Assembly: GCA_963746905.1 (NCBI GenBank)
Contig: CAVVCY010000003.1
Span: 620,001 to 684,000 of the forward strand
Length of the DNA stretch: 64,000 bases
Direction of reading: 5' to 3'
Source of the DNA: JALYNX01 sp963746905
Lineage (GTDB): Bacteria > Actinomycetota > Acidimicrobiia > Spongiisociales > ZC4RG35
In this document: positions 44,593 through 53,562 of the stretch, in pieces
Layout: every line of letters begins with the position of its first letter
How positions within the stretch are numbered: position 1 is the first letter of the stretch
Translations under genes and position numbers: made by a program
The notes under the pieces: generated by a model
Told to the model about the DNA's origin: nothing
The model's input: only the letters and a program-made list of their open reading frames with translations
Database searches by the model: none

Positions 44593-44677
44593 GGCCGGCG
44601 CGACTTTAGGCACGACCCTCCATCAACCTCCTGCGGTGTTCGTCTTCCGCGGCGAAAGGCTCCAAACTGTGCCGGAC

Positions 44678-45910
44678 ATGTCGATCGTGGTCCAGAAATT
44701 CGGTGGGACGTCACTAGCCGACTCCGAGCGCATCAAGGCGGTTGCCGATCGGGTGGAGTCGACGCGGACCAATGGGCACGATGTAGTGGTGGTCGTCTCG
44801 GCCATGGGAGAGACGACCGACCAACTGGTGGCTCTCGCCGCCGAGTTGAGCGATGACCCCTCACCGCGGGAGATGGACATGCTGCTCAGCGCCGGGGAGA
44901 GGATCTCGATGGCGCTGCTCGCGATCACACTGAATTCGCGGGGGATTCCCGCGGTGAGCTACACCGGGTCGCAGGCGGGGATCCTCACCGACTCGTCGCA
45001 CGGGTCGGCCAAGATCCTCGACATCCAGGGAACCCGGGTCCGGGACAGCCTGGCCCAGGGCCGCGTCGTGATCGTGGCCGGATTCCAAGGGGTGGACCCG
45101 GAATCGAAAGAAGTGACCACGTTGGGGCGTGGGGGCTCCGACGCAACTGCAGTAGCTCTGGCAGCGGCCCTCGGCGCCGACACAGTTGAGATCTACACCG
45201 ACGTCGACGGTGTTTTCACGGCTGACCCGCGCATCGTTCCTGACGCCACCAAGCTGGTCGAGATCCCCTTCGACGAGATGCTCGAATTGTCCGCGGGGGG
45301 TGCCGGTGTCCTCATGTCCCGTGCGGTGGAGTTCGGCCGTCGCTTCGAGATACCGATCCACGTTCGCTCGTCATTTCATGACGGCGAGGGGACCTGGATT
45401 CGGGAATCCGCCATGGAGCAGGCGATCGTGAGCGGGATCGCCCATGATCGCTCCGAGGCAAAGGTGACCGTAAACCGTGTGCCCGACCGTCCTGGCGTCG
45501 CCGCGGCTTTGTTCGGGGCGCTCGCCGACGCCGGAGTGAATGTGGACATGATCGTCCAGAATGTGTCCCATGACGGGTCTACCGATATCAGCTTCACAGT
45601 GCCTCGAATCCATGTCGTCGATGCGGAGAGGATCTCCAAGCACATCGCAGTCGACATCGGTGCCCAGTCAGTCGATGTCGACACCGATGTTGCCAAGGTC
45701 TCTTTGGTGGGGGCGGGGATGAAGACCCATCCCGGTGTCGCTGCCCGGGTCTTCGAGGCGATGTCAGCTGCGGGCATCAATATCGAGATGATCTCGACTT
45801 CCACAATCCGGATCTCCTGCGTGATCAGGGGGACTCAGGTCGAAGCGGCGGTGAAGGCTCTGCATGCGGCCTTCAGTCCGCCGACCACTTTCGAGGAGGT
45901 TGGAGCGTGA
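44678..45910 (+). CDS. lysC: Aspartate kinase
   Basis: 410 aa from ATG 44678. The kinase domain opens VVQKFGGTSLADSERI, with GRGGSDATAVALAAALGAD and YTDVDGVFTADPR, and ends in two ACT domains (from about 270) for feedback control by lysine/threonine. It catalyses the first step to lysine, threonine and methionine. An internal start giving a separate beta subunit is possible but not shown. The asd GTG overlaps its stop by four bases. Confidence 0.95.
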   Translation: MSIVVQKFGGTSLADSERIKAVADRVESTRTNGHDVVVVVSAMGETTDQLVALAAELSDDPSPREMDMLLSAGERISMALLAITLNSRGIPAVSYTGSQAGILTDSSHGSAKILDIQGTRVRDSLAQGRVVIVAGFQGVDPESKEVTTLGRGGSDATAVALAAALGADTVEIYTDVDGVFTADPRIVPDATKLVEIPFDEMLELSAGGAGVLMSRAVEFGRRFEIPIHVRSSFHDGEGTWIRESAMEQAIVSGIAHDRSEAKVTVNRVPDRPGVAAALFGALADAGVNVDMIVQNVSHDGSTDISFTVPRIHVVDAERISKHIAVDIGAQSVDVDTDVAKVSLVGAGMKTHPGVAARVFEAMSAAGINIEMISTSTIRISCVIRGTQVEAAVKALHAAFSPPTTFEEVGA

Positions 45911-46920
45911 GCGACAGGGTCGTTGCCGTCGTGGGAGCGACCGGGGCCGTTGGGCGCACCATGCTCTCGATTCTCGAGCAGAGGGACTTTCCGCTCGGGT
46001 CGGTCCGGCTCATGGCATCCTCGCGTTCGGCGGGGACGACCGTGGAAACGGCATGGGGCGAAGTCGTCGTAGAGGACCTGGAGCGTGCTGACCCGACCGG
46101 CGTTGACCTCGCCTTGTTCTCGGCGGGCGGCGCCCGCTCGAGGGAATACGCACCATCTTTTGCCGCCGCTGGAGCAGTTGTGATCGATAACTCGTCCGCC
46201 TTCCGCATGGAAGCGGCGGTCCCATTGGTCGTGGTGGGCGTAAACGACGGGGCCACTCACGGGCACGAGGGGATCATCGCCAACCCCAACTGCACCACTA
46301 TGACCCTGATGATGGCCGCCGGCCCCTTGCACCTTGCCGCCGGGCTCCGCAGCGCGAATGTCGCCTCCTACCAGGCAGTCTCCGGATCGGGACAGCAAGG
46401 CGTCACCGAGTTGGTCGATCAGGTGGACAAGCTCAGGCCTGACCTCGACGCGATGATGACGGGGGGGTGGGTGGACCCGAAACCTGCCCTGTTCACCCGT
46501 CCGATCGCTTTCAACGTCCTGCCCTTCGCCGGCTCCGAGACCGACCAGGGCTACACGGACGAGGAGTGGAAGCTGGTCAACGAGTCGAGGAAGATCCTCG
46601 GCCTTCCCGGCCTGCTGGTCGAGCCGACCTGTGTGCGGGTTCCGGTGCTGGTTGGCCATGCGGTGGTGGCCACGCTTCGCTTCGAGCGTGAGATGGGCCC
46701 CAGCGAGGCCAGGGAGCTACTCCAGGCCGCCCCCGGTATCGATGTTTGGACCGATCGAGTGCCGACCCCGCTCGACGCGGCCGGCGTCGACAACGTGCTC
46801 GTAGGGAGGATTCGTGCCACTGTCGGCGAGCCGGGCGGGATCAACCTGTTTGCGGTGGGCGACAACCTGCGCAAGGGAGCGGCGCTCAACGCGGTCCAAA
46901 TCGCCGAATTGTTGGTCTAG
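45907..46920 (+). CDS. asd: Aspartate-semialdehyde dehydrogenase
   Basis: 337 aa from GTG 45907. The NADP fold is AVVGATGAVGRTML and catalytic Cys129 is in ANPNCTTM. Gln and His residues appear in SYQAVSGSGQQG and the C-terminal half (EREMGPSEARELL). It reduces aspartyl phosphate made by the upstream kinase. The lysC-asd pair is translationally coupled, the common actinobacterial arrangement. Confidence 0.95.
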   Translation: MSDRVVAVVGATGAVGRTMLSILEQRDFPLGSVRLMASSRSAGTTVETAWGEVVVEDLERADPTGVDLALFSAGGARSREYAPSFAAAGAVVIDNSSAFRMEAAVPLVVVGVNDGATHGHEGIIANPNCTTMTLMMAAGPLHLAAGLRSANVASYQAVSGSGQQGVTELVDQVDKLRPDLDAMMTGGWVDPKPALFTRPIAFNVLPFAGSETDQGYTDEEWKLVNESRKILGLPGLLVEPTCVRVPVLVGHAVVATLRFEREMGPSEARELLQAAPGIDVWTDRVPTPLDAAGVDNVLVGRIRATVGEPGGINLFAVGDNLRKGAALNAVQIAELLV

Positions 46921-47237
46921 GCGACCGGACGGGTCTCGGAAGCGTCGCTGCGGAGCAACGCCGACATGCGCCGGCGCAAGGTCGGCGGCGCATTTCGAAG
47001 ACCCAGGTCGAGTGCGAAGTGGGCATCGTCGGTCACGTTGAGAACGATCTCGTCACCCTCGGCACGTACGTGAAACCCGTCGAGCATGGGTGTGACCCTG
47101 ATCTCACGCCGGGACCAGTCAGCCACTTCGACTTCGCCGGACGTCATGGTCAAACGTTCATCGGTGAGATCGATCACCACATGAATCGGTGAATCCTTGG
47201 CGCCCTCCAAACGGAGTTGGGCGTCGTAGACCGCCAT
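46917..47237 (-). CDS. Hypothetical protein, beta-rich
   Basis: 106 aa with no membrane segment. Alternating short strands (IHVVIDLTDERLTMTSGEVEV, FHVRAEGDEIVLNV) are followed by a basic Arg-rich tail (RRRMSALLRSDASETRPVA). The pattern is that of small actinobacterial proteins of unknown role. It overlaps asd convergently by four bases. ATG 47237 is preceded by GGGGAGGAACG on its strand, a usable ribosome site. Confidence 0.75.
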   Translation of the reverse strand: MAVYDAQLRLEGAKDSPIHVVIDLTDERLTMTSGEVEVADWSRREIRVTPMLDGFHVRAEGDEIVLNVTDDAHFALDLGLRNAPPTLRRRMSALLRSDASETRPVA

Positions 47238-47363
47238 CGTTCCTCCCCTTCACTTACAGATGAGCCTCGTGGTCAGCGTACCTCTCAGGGGAAAATGTCC
47301 CAGGAGGAGCTCGAATTCACCCAAGTGGGCTAGACCGCGCTACCCGCCTAGGATTTGGCCAAT

Positions 47364-47437
47364 CGGGACGTAGCGCAGCTTGGTAGCGCGCAGCGTTCGG
47401 GACGCTGAGGTCGTGGGTTCAAGTCCCACCGTCCCGA
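47364..47437 (+). tRNA. tRNA-Pro (anticodon CGG)
   Basis: The acceptor stem CGGGACG/CGTCCCG is complete, the anticodon stem CAGCG/CGCTG holds the loop TTCGGGA, and the T-arm is GTGGG-TTCAAGT-CCCAC. The discriminator is A, and CCA is not encoded. The anticodon reads CCG proline codons, common in a high-GC genome. Confidence 0.95.
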
Positions 47438-47450
47438 CTCAGGGTCATGT

Positions 47451-47492
47451 GTCCCCCTGCGAAGCGGGGGGACCGATCACCACAGGTGATCG
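47451..47492. repeat. Paired hairpins resembling those at 11018-11076
   Basis: GTCCCCCTGC-GAA-GCGGGGGGAC (47451-47473) is followed by CGATCAC-CACAG-GTGATCG (47474-47492). They stand right after tRNA-Pro and may terminate it. The first hairpin shares its arms with the element after fabH. Confidence 0.55.
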
Positions 47493-47510
47493 AGGGGGGC
47501 GGCACGAGCG

Positions 47511-47939
47511 ATGAGCAACAAGCAACGAGTCTTCTTCGACTGGACCCTCGACACGCTGCTCTACATGGTGGTCCTGGGGTTCTTCAGCGAGTACACCGAT
47601 GGCGTAACCATCGACTCGTTCACCACGATCTTTCTTGCGTCCCTTGTCTTGTACTTCTTGACCTATGTCACCTTTGGCTTCAAGAAGCGGGTTGGGGCCT
47701 CGTACGCACATCGGCCCGAACGTCGGATCGCCCACTTCTTCAGCATTTGGGCCATCCTCTTCTTCTCGAAGTTCATCTTCCTGGAGGTACTCGACCTCGT
47801 GTTCGGAGACGCCGTCGACTTTCAGAACTTCCTCTGGCTGATGGCCGTCTTGGTGGTGGTCGTCGCTCTGGGCATGGTCATGGAGCTCATCTACTCGAAG
47901 CTCGGCGACGGCGAGGAGGGTGACCCGAGCGGAGCCTAG
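47511..47939 (+). CDS. Hypothetical four-helix membrane protein
   Basis: 142 aa with four hydrophobic stretches: TLLYMVVLGFFSEYTDG, FTTIFLASLVLYFLTYVTF, IWAILFFSKFIFLEVLDLVF and LWLMAVLVVVVALGMVMELI. A short basic loop (GFKKRVGASYAHRPERR) and an acidic tail (LGDGEEGDPSGA) complete it. Similar small proteins occur widely as uncharacterised membrane proteins. ATG 47511 follows GGGGGCGGC, so the ribosome site is weak. No function is assigned. Confidence 0.75.
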   Translation: MSNKQRVFFDWTLDTLLYMVVLGFFSEYTDGVTIDSFTTIFLASLVLYFLTYVTFGFKKRVGASYAHRPERRIAHFFSIWAILFFSKFIFLEVLDLVFGDAVDFQNFLWLMAVLVVVVALGMVMELIYSKLGDGEEGDPSGA

Positions 47940-47961
47940 GTCGATCCGCATCACCACCCCT

Positions 47962-48420
47962 CTAGGAGGCAACTCCGAACAAGACAGCGATCATGAACAG
48001 CCCCGCCGCGGATGCCACCAGAACAAGGCCGACGCCGGCTGCCCGGGGCAATTTTGTCCAGGCAACAGCGCAGGCTGATGCCACCAGGGCGAACAAGGCG
48101 AATAAGAGGACGAGGGGTGCCACTGAGTTATGAACGAAGTGGAGCCCGGGCACCTCCGAGGTCACCTGGTCGTCATAACCGAAGGCGCCGAGGGCATCGA
48201 GGTACCAAGCGGCAGACACTGCCCAACCGCTTCGCCACAGCCACAGGTTCGGGGTCGACACCGGACGCGGGATGAACCACATCACGGCAAGGATGGTGGC
48301 GGCGAAGGTGAGGTGGAAAAGGGCATGCCCGGCAACCTCGTCGCTTCCCATGCGCAGGATGACGAAAGCGATGGTCGTCAGTGCCACGACCAGGCCGAGG
48401 TAGATCCATCTGAGTTTCAT
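47962..48420 (-). CDS. Hypothetical membrane protein
   Basis: 152 aa with five hydrophobic segments (WIYLGLVVALTTIAFVIL, ALFHLTFAATILAVMWFI, WRSGWAVSAAWYLDALGAF, VAPLVLLFALFALVASACA, GVGLVLVASAAGLFMIAVLF). There are two His in helices or loops (HALFH, GLHFVHNS), which could bind metal or haem, but no known family was recognised. It is convergent with the 142-aa protein, leaving 22 bases between them. Confidence 0.75.
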   Translation of the reverse strand: MKLRWIYLGLVVALTTIAFVILRMGSDEVAGHALFHLTFAATILAVMWFIPRPVSTPNLWLWRSGWAVSAAWYLDALGAFGYDDQVTSEVPGLHFVHNSVAPLVLLFALFALVASACAVAWTKLPRAAGVGLVLVASAAGLFMIAVLFGVAS

Positions 48421-48528
48421 GCCATACAGACGAAGGCCCGACCTGGTTGGGTGACACCTCTTTGGCGCCGAGTTAGAGCAGGCCCCGACCTCTAGTACTC
48501 TCCGGCACCCCCGCGTAAGGAGCCGGTT

Positions 48529-50841
48529 TTGTTCGCCAGTCTTGGCCGTTGGTGTTTCCGCAACCGTGGCAAGGTCGCCATCGGTTGGCTAGCTGCCCTC
48601 ATTCTCGGCGGTGTCCTTACCAATGCACTGATCGGCACGGCCTACAGCACCGAATTCGCCCTCCCCGACGTCGAAAGCAAGCGTGGCTTTGACATCCTCG
48701 AGGAGCACTTCGCCGGATCCTCCGCGGGCAGCGAGGGCGGGACCATCGTGTTCTACGCCGAGCAGGGCGTCAACGATCCCGAGGTCCAGGCAGCGATGAC
48801 CGAGTTCTTCGATCAGGCCAGCCAGATCGAAGGGATCACCGTGATCAGCCCATACAGCCCCGAGGGAGCGCAACAGATTGCGTCACAAGGCCCTCAGGCG
48901 GGCAAGATCGCATATGCTCAAATCGGCGTCTCTCGTGATACCACGCTCGAGCAGGCCGCCGATTTATCTGCCCAGCTCACGGAGCTGATGCCGGAGATCG
49001 AAGGGCTCCAGATCGAGCTCGGTGGTCAGATCTTCGCCGAGTTCGAGGTACCGAGCTCGGAGCTGCTCGGCATCGCCTTCGCCATCATCGTCTTGATCCT
49101 TGCCTTCGGGTCGGTGCTCGCCATGGGGCTGCCAATCGGGATCGCACTGGCCGGCATCGGGCTCGGCACCTCGCTGGCCGGTCTGCTCAGCAACGTGCTC
49201 TCGATCCCCGATTTTGCTTCCACCGTTGCGGTCATGCTCGGTCTCGGTGTCGGGATCGATTACGCCCTCTTCATCGTCACCCGGTACCGAGAGAACCTGC
49301 ACGCCGGGGCTTCGATCGAGGAAGCAGCGGTGGTCGCCATGGACACGGCCGGTCGGGCCGTCACCTTTGCGGCGACCACAGTCGTCATCTCGTTGGTCGG
49401 CATGGTGCTGATGAATCTGGCATTCATCACCGGGATCGCCATCGCCTGCGCCACTGTGGTGGCAGTCACCGCCATCGCATCGCTCACGCTGCTCCCGGCC
49501 ATGATCGGCTTTGCCGGAGAGCGGATCGAGGTAACACGGTGGCGCGGCCTCATCGCGGCTCTGCTGCTTGCCGTCGGCTTGGTCGGCGTGGCCATCGCTT
49601 TCCAGCCACTCGCCATTGTCGGCCTCGCTCTCGCTGGCGTGGTCGTCGTTGCCAGCTTTGCGCTCGCTCCGTTGCGGCGCGAGGTGCCGCGTCGGGCTCA
49701 GCGCCCACTCAAAGAGACCGTGCCTTACCGCTGGAGCCGTTTCATTCAGCACCGGCCCTGGCTGTCAGCCATCGCCGGCGTGGTGATCTTGCTGACACTT
49801 GCCTATCCGTTCCTCGACCAGCGGCTGGCTTTCTCCGATGAGGGCAACTACCCCGAGGAGTCGACCACCCGCCAGGCCTACGATCTCCTGGCGGCCGGTT
49901 TCGGTCCCGGGTTCAACGGCCCACTCCTGCTCGCGGTGGAGCTCCCTGAGGGCACCGATCCGGCAGATCTCGAGGCTGTGACCCAAGCCCTCGCCGCCGA
50001 TCCGGGTGTGGCCTTCGTAACACCGGCCGTACCCAACGATCCCGAGGCGCCGACCGCCGCGTTGTGGAGATTGTTCCCCACCACCGCTCCCCAGGCGGAG
50101 GAGACCACCGACCTCGTGCTCCGGCTCCGTGATGAGGTGCTGCCTGAGGTCACCGAAGGCACCGGCCTCGACGTAGCTGTGTCGGGCGGGGTGGCGGCAG
50201 CGGTTGACTTCTCCGAATACCTCACCGATCGGCTTCCCATGTTCATCGGCGTCGTGCTCGCGCTGTCTTTTCTGTTGTTGATGCTGGTGTTCCGATCTTT
50301 GCTGGTCCCCCTCAAGGCGGTGATCATGAACCTGCTCTCCCTTGCCGCGGCGTTCGGGATCGTGACCGCGGTCTTTCAGTGGGGATGGGGGGGGAGCCTG
50401 CTTGGCATCGAGCCGGCACCGATCGAGCCCTTCGTTCCGATGATGATGTTCGCCATCATCTTCGGCCTGTCCATGGACTACGAAGTGTTCTTGCTTTCGA
50501 GGATCCGCGAGGAGTATCTCCGAAGCGGCGACAGCAGGGAGTCGGTTGCGGACGGGTTGGCCCTGACCGCAAGAGTCATCAGTGCCGCGGCTCTGATCAT
50601 GGTTGTCGTCTTCGGCAGCTTCATTGGCGAGAGCAGCCGGGTCGTCAAGCTCTTTGGAGTGGGCCTCGCCAGCGCTGTCGCGGTGGACGCGACGATCGTT
50701 CGGATGCTGCTGGTTCCGGCGACGATGGAGCTGCTCGGCGATGCCAACTGGTGGCTGCCCAAGTGGCTCGACCGGATGCTGCCGAAGATCTCGGTGGAGG
50801 GCCATGCCCTCGAAGTGCCCTCGGAGATCGAAAGGGTCTGA
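48529..50841 (+). CDS. MMPL-family RND-type exporter
   Basis: 770 aa from TTG 48529. The RND layout is duplicated: one helix, an extracytoplasmic domain, then five or six helices, twice. Family marks are VAVMLGLGVGIDYALFIVTRYREN in the first half (given here by position about 235-258) and MMMFAIIFGLSMDYEVFLLSRIREE in the second (key residues GLSMDYEVF). Asp residues in these GxxxDY motifs relay protons. MMPL proteins export lipids, siderophores or drugs. It is monocistronic and convergent with a lone receiver gene. Confidence 0.93.
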   Translation: MFASLGRWCFRNRGKVAIGWLAALILGGVLTNALIGTAYSTEFALPDVESKRGFDILEEHFAGSSAGSEGGTIVFYAEQGVNDPEVQAAMTEFFDQASQIEGITVISPYSPEGAQQIASQGPQAGKIAYAQIGVSRDTTLEQAADLSAQLTELMPEIEGLQIELGGQIFAEFEVPSSELLGIAFAIIVLILAFGSVLAMGLPIGIALAGIGLGTSLAGLLSNVLSIPDFASTVAVMLGLGVGIDYALFIVTRYRENLHAGASIEEAAVVAMDTAGRAVTFAATTVVISLVGMVLMNLAFITGIAIACATVVAVTAIASLTLLPAMIGFAGERIEVTRWRGLIAALLLAVGLVGVAIAFQPLAIVGLALAGVVVVASFALAPLRREVPRRAQRPLKETVPYRWSRFIQHRPWLSAIAGVVILLTLAYPFLDQRLAFSDEGNYPEESTTRQAYDLLAAGFGPGFNGPLLLAVELPEGTDPADLEAVTQALAADPGVAFVTPAVPNDPEAPTAALWRLFPTTAPQAEETTDLVLRLRDEVLPEVTEGTGLDVAVSGGVAAAVDFSEYLTDRLPMFIGVVLALSFLLLMLVFRSLLVPLKAVIMNLLSLAAAFGIVTAVFQWGWGGSLLGIEPAPIEPFVPMMMFAIIFGLSMDYEVFLLSRIREEYLRSGDSRESVADGLALTARVISAAALIMVVVFGSFIGESSRVVKLFGVGLASAVAVDATIVRMLLVPATMELLGDANWWLPKWLDRMLPKISVEGHALEVPSEIERV

Positions 50842-50846
50842 CCTCC

Positions 50847-51200
50847 TCAGGCAGGCGTGAGAGCTGATCGCAGCTCAGAGGACTGAAACGGCTTGAGCAA
50901 CCAGGAGTCGGCGCCGGCGCGTTTGGCAAGGAATTGATCTGCTGAACGGTCGAGGAGGAGCACCGTCCTCGGGCGGGGCCCGCCCTCGAAGGCGGCCTTG
51001 ATGTCGCGGATCACCGCCATGCCCCCCATGCTCTGAACCTGCATGTCGATGATCACGACATCTGCCCCGCTCTCGGCTGCTTTGGTGGCCGCCTGGGTCG
51101 GATCGTCCGAGGCCTCCACCTCCCAACCACCAATAGATAAGGAGGCGAGCACTTCGTTGAGAACCCACGGTGTGTCGCAGACGAGAAGTGCCTTGGGCAT
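50847..51200 (-). CDS. Stand-alone receiver-domain protein
   Basis: 117 aa, only a CheY-like receiver. The acidic pocket Asp9 (LLVCDTP), phosphoacceptor Asp52 (VVIIDMQVQSMGG) and conserved Lys (WLLKPFQSSEL) are present, so phosphorylation is feasible. There is no output domain, so it may shuttle phosphate or bind a partner. Neighbours are an exporter and the NfeD gene, and no kinase is adjacent; its partner is unknown. Confidence 0.88.
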   Translation of the reverse strand: MPKALLVCDTPWVLNEVLASLSIGGWEVEASDDPTQAATKAAESGADVVIIDMQVQSMGGMAVIRDIKAAFEGGPRPRTVLLLDRSADQFLAKRAGADSWLLKPFQSSELRSALTPA

Positions 51201-51256
51201 CGGTGGGGGACGTTAGCCCACCGTCGGCGGCCGGATTTCTGGCCTCGATCCGCTTC

Positions 51257-51262
51257 TAACCT
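51257..51262 (+). promoter_or_regulatory. Putative -10 element for leaderless NfeD-type gene
   Basis: TAACCT is followed by eight bases and then GTG 51271, without a Shine-Dalgarno sequence. The same spacing is seen before fabH (9981-9986). Confidence 0.4.
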
Positions 51263-51270
51263 CAAACGTC

Positions 51271-52514
51271 GTGCGTCGATTCCTTCTCGCCCTGGCAATT
51301 CTCTTGGTCCTGGTTCCCCTGTCCGCCTCTCGCCGTCGAGGAATCGGGTGGGATCGATGTCATCGACGTCAGTGGCCCGCTCGACACGTCTGCCCTGGAA
51401 TTCATGAAGGCTTCGATCGAGTCCGCCGCCGATCGGGGTCAGGTACTTAGCGGTGCTCCAAATCGACTCTCCGGCCGTGCTGGATGGCGATGCCCTGAAA
51501 GCGCTGAACGCAACGGTCCAGAATCCACCGTTGCCGGTGGCGGTCTGGGTCGGCCCCGCTCCGGCGTTTGCCTACGGAGGTGTCGTGCACATCCTGCTCG
51601 CCTCTGATCACGTCGCCATCTCGCCTGGGTCCGAAATCGGCATCCAATCCCCGGTGGTTGCGGGCAGTGACGACCCAAGCGATTCCGCTCTTCTTCCGGA
51701 GGCGTTCCTCGGCGCGGTTCCCGCCGGAGGAGACCGGGCTCGATCTCCAGCCCACCATCCGTCAGTACCTCCAGGATCTCGACGGTGAGACTTTCCACAC
51801 CGCGGCAGGGCCCGGTGGTGGTGGAGACCCTGAAGCCGTTCGAGGACGGGGTGACACTCAAGGACCGTCACCTTCCGTCAGCCGGGTCTGGCGATCCGCT
51901 TCTTCCGGTTGGCGGTGACTCCGGAGGCCGCCTTCTTCTTCTTGGTGATCGGGCTCACCATCGTTTCCTTCGAGTTCTTTGCCATGGGCCCCGGGGTGGC
52001 CGCCGGGGTGGCGTCGATCTGTCTGCTCCTCGCCGGATGGGGGATCGTCAATCTCCCGGTGCGCTGGTGGGCTCTTACCCTCGTCGTACTCGGATGGGCT
52101 TTGCTCACTGCTGCCTATCAGAAGGGCGGGGTGATCGTCCTCACCATCCTCGGAGCATTGTTGCTCCAAGTCGGGGGGATGTGGTTCGTCGACGGCTCGG
52201 GTCAAATCGATGCCCGGTGGTATCTGATCCTCCCTTCGGTGTTGGTCGTGCTGTTCTTCTTCCTCCTGGCGATGCCCACCGTGCAACGCGCCCGCTATTC
52301 GACGCAAACCATTGGCCGCGATTCCCTGATCGGTGAGACGGGGGTTGCTCGCGTTGGCCTCGATCCGGACGGGATCGTCGAGGTGCATGGCGCTCGTTGG
52401 CGGGCCACCAGCCATCGTGAGGCAAGAGTGGCGACCGGCACCTCGGTGGTGGTCACCGGGGTCGACGGGCTCTTCCTCGAAGTGGACCGGGTTCCAACAG
52501 ACCGCGAAAACTGA
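51271..52514 (+). pseudogene. NfeD/ClpP-like membrane protease homologue, about five frameshifts
   Basis: Read across frames this gives about 410 aa: signal/anchor MRRFLLALAILLVLVPLS, then VEESGGIDVIDVSGPLDTSA, YLAVLQIDSPAVLDGDALK, LPVAVWVGPAPAFAYGGVVH (ClpP-class serine-protease-like core), EETGLDLQPTIRQYLQDLDG, then three or four membrane helices (VTPEAAFFFLVIGLTIVSFE). It ends with an NfeD OB-fold (LIGETGVARVGLDPDGIVEV). Frame changes lie near 51338, 51441, 51706, 51805 and 51865. Five in 1.2 kb is far denser than in neighbouring genes, yet every piece is well conserved. It is either a badly assembled stretch or a recently decaying gene. Confidence 0.72.
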
Positions 52515-52605
52515 TTTTCGTTGCTGGCAAAATCTTCCTTGTGGTCGACCCGCGTTCTGAGTAGGTTTCGACCGGTTGTCGCTTCAAAATACGGGAGGAG
52601 TCGAA

Positions 52606-52854
52606 TTGTCCCACTTGGACGATTGGCAGCTTGACGCGCTGTGCCGTGGGAACCACGCCTATCTCTTCTTTCCCCCCTCGACCTTCGAGCGCAAGGACGA
52701 GCGGGAGCGTAGAGAGATGAAGGCAAAGGCCATCTGTGGGGTCTGTCCCGTGAGACAACCTTGCTCCGAACATGCGATCCAGATCCGAGAGCCATTCGGG
52801 ATCTGGGGCGGACTGACCGAAGTTGAGAGAAGGGTCATGCCCCTGGTCAGCTGA
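52606..52854 (+). CDS. WhiB-family Fe-S regulator
   Basis: 82 aa from TTG 52606, with GGAGG seven bases upstream (the frame opens at 52576). The four cluster ligands are DALCRG plus CGVCPVRQPC. The G(I/V)WGG turn is FGIWGGLTEVERR. The WhiB fold binds a 4Fe-4S cluster and usually contacts the primary sigma factor; the family is restricted to actinobacteria and their phages. The basic C-terminal DNA-binding tail is short. It is followed after three bases by a NUDIX gene. Confidence 0.93.
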   Translation: MSHLDDWQLDALCRGNHAYLFFPPSTFERKDERERREMKAKAICGVCPVRQPCSEHAIQIREPFGIWGGLTEVERRVMPLVS

Positions 52855-52857
52855 CAA

Positions 52858-53562
52858 ATGGCAGTTGACCCGACGACACATCCCGTTCGGCCCCGCCCGG
52901 CAGCCAGTGTCCTCCTGGTTCGCGACGCCGAGCTCGGGCCCGAAGTCCTGATGGTGGAGCGGCCTGCCCGCGGATACTTCGGCGGGCTCCATGTGTTTCC
53001 TGGCGGTGGTGTGGATCCAGCGGACAACGGCCCACTGGCACGCGAGGTGGTTAGCGGGCCCGACCTTGACCATGGGTTTCGAGCTGCCGCGGTCAGGGAA
53101 GTAGCCGAGGAGGTCGGGATGGCTTTGACTCCTCATGGTGTATTCCCCTCTCCCGATCTCCGCGGAGAAGCACTCTTCGAGTCGTTCCAGGCAAACGGGT
53201 TGTCGCTCGATGGTGAAAGCCTGGTTCTCGTCTCGCGTTGGGTCACTCCGGCTCACGCCCCGGTTCGCTTCGACACCAGGTTCTACGTGGTCGGCGTGGG
53301 CGAGACCCCTCCCGTCAGGCTCGACGATGGCGAGTTGACGGGCTACGTGTGGGCATCGGCGGGGGAGCTGCTCGCGATGCATCGTCGGGAGGAGATGGAG
53401 CTGATCCTCCCAACGCTGACTCACCTGCGATGGTTGACCCGCAGGACGGACGTGAAAGACGTGCTGGCATCCGCAATCGGGGCCGATGGGCGGACCCTGA
53501 TCGAGCCCCGCGAGATGGACGATGGATCCTTGGTCCCGATTCACCTGCCGGCCGAACCGTGA
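52858..53562 (+). CDS. NUDIX hydrolase
   Basis: 234 aa. The Nudix box is relaxed: GGLHVFPGGGVDPAD followed at some distance by FRAAAVREVAEEVGMAL, so the G-x5-E spacing is lengthened as in NUDT8/NUDT19-like CoA or acyl-CoA diphosphatases. The rest includes FDTRFYVVGVG and a helical tail. It overlaps the metallo-beta-lactamase-fold gene as GTGA. The substrate could be CoA derivatives; this is inference from the spaced box. Confidence 0.88.
   Translation: MAVDPTTHPVRPRPAASVLLVRDAELGPEVLMVERPARGYFGGLHVFPGGGVDPADNGPLAREVVSGPDLDHGFRAAAVREVAEEVGMALTPHGVFPSPDLRGEALFESFQANGLSLDGESLVLVSRWVTPAHAPVRFDTRFYVVGVGETPPVRLDDGELTGYVWASAGELLAMHRREEMELILPTLTHLRWLTRRTDVKDVLASAIGADGRTLIEPREMDDGSLVPIHLPAEP

Noticed and set aside
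45835..46659. 274-aa minus-strand open frame
   Set aside because: Lies across the well-supported lysC/asd junction in the opposite direction, with no motif.
47511..47939. Voltage-gated-channel-like reading of the 142-aa membrane protein
   Set aside because: Four helices alone are not diagnostic; there is no regular Arg spacing or pore motif.
48964..50805. Two long minus-strand open frames (262 and 346 aa)
   Set aside because: Antisense shadows of the MMPL gene; composition rich in His/Gln/Asp/Arg with no domains.
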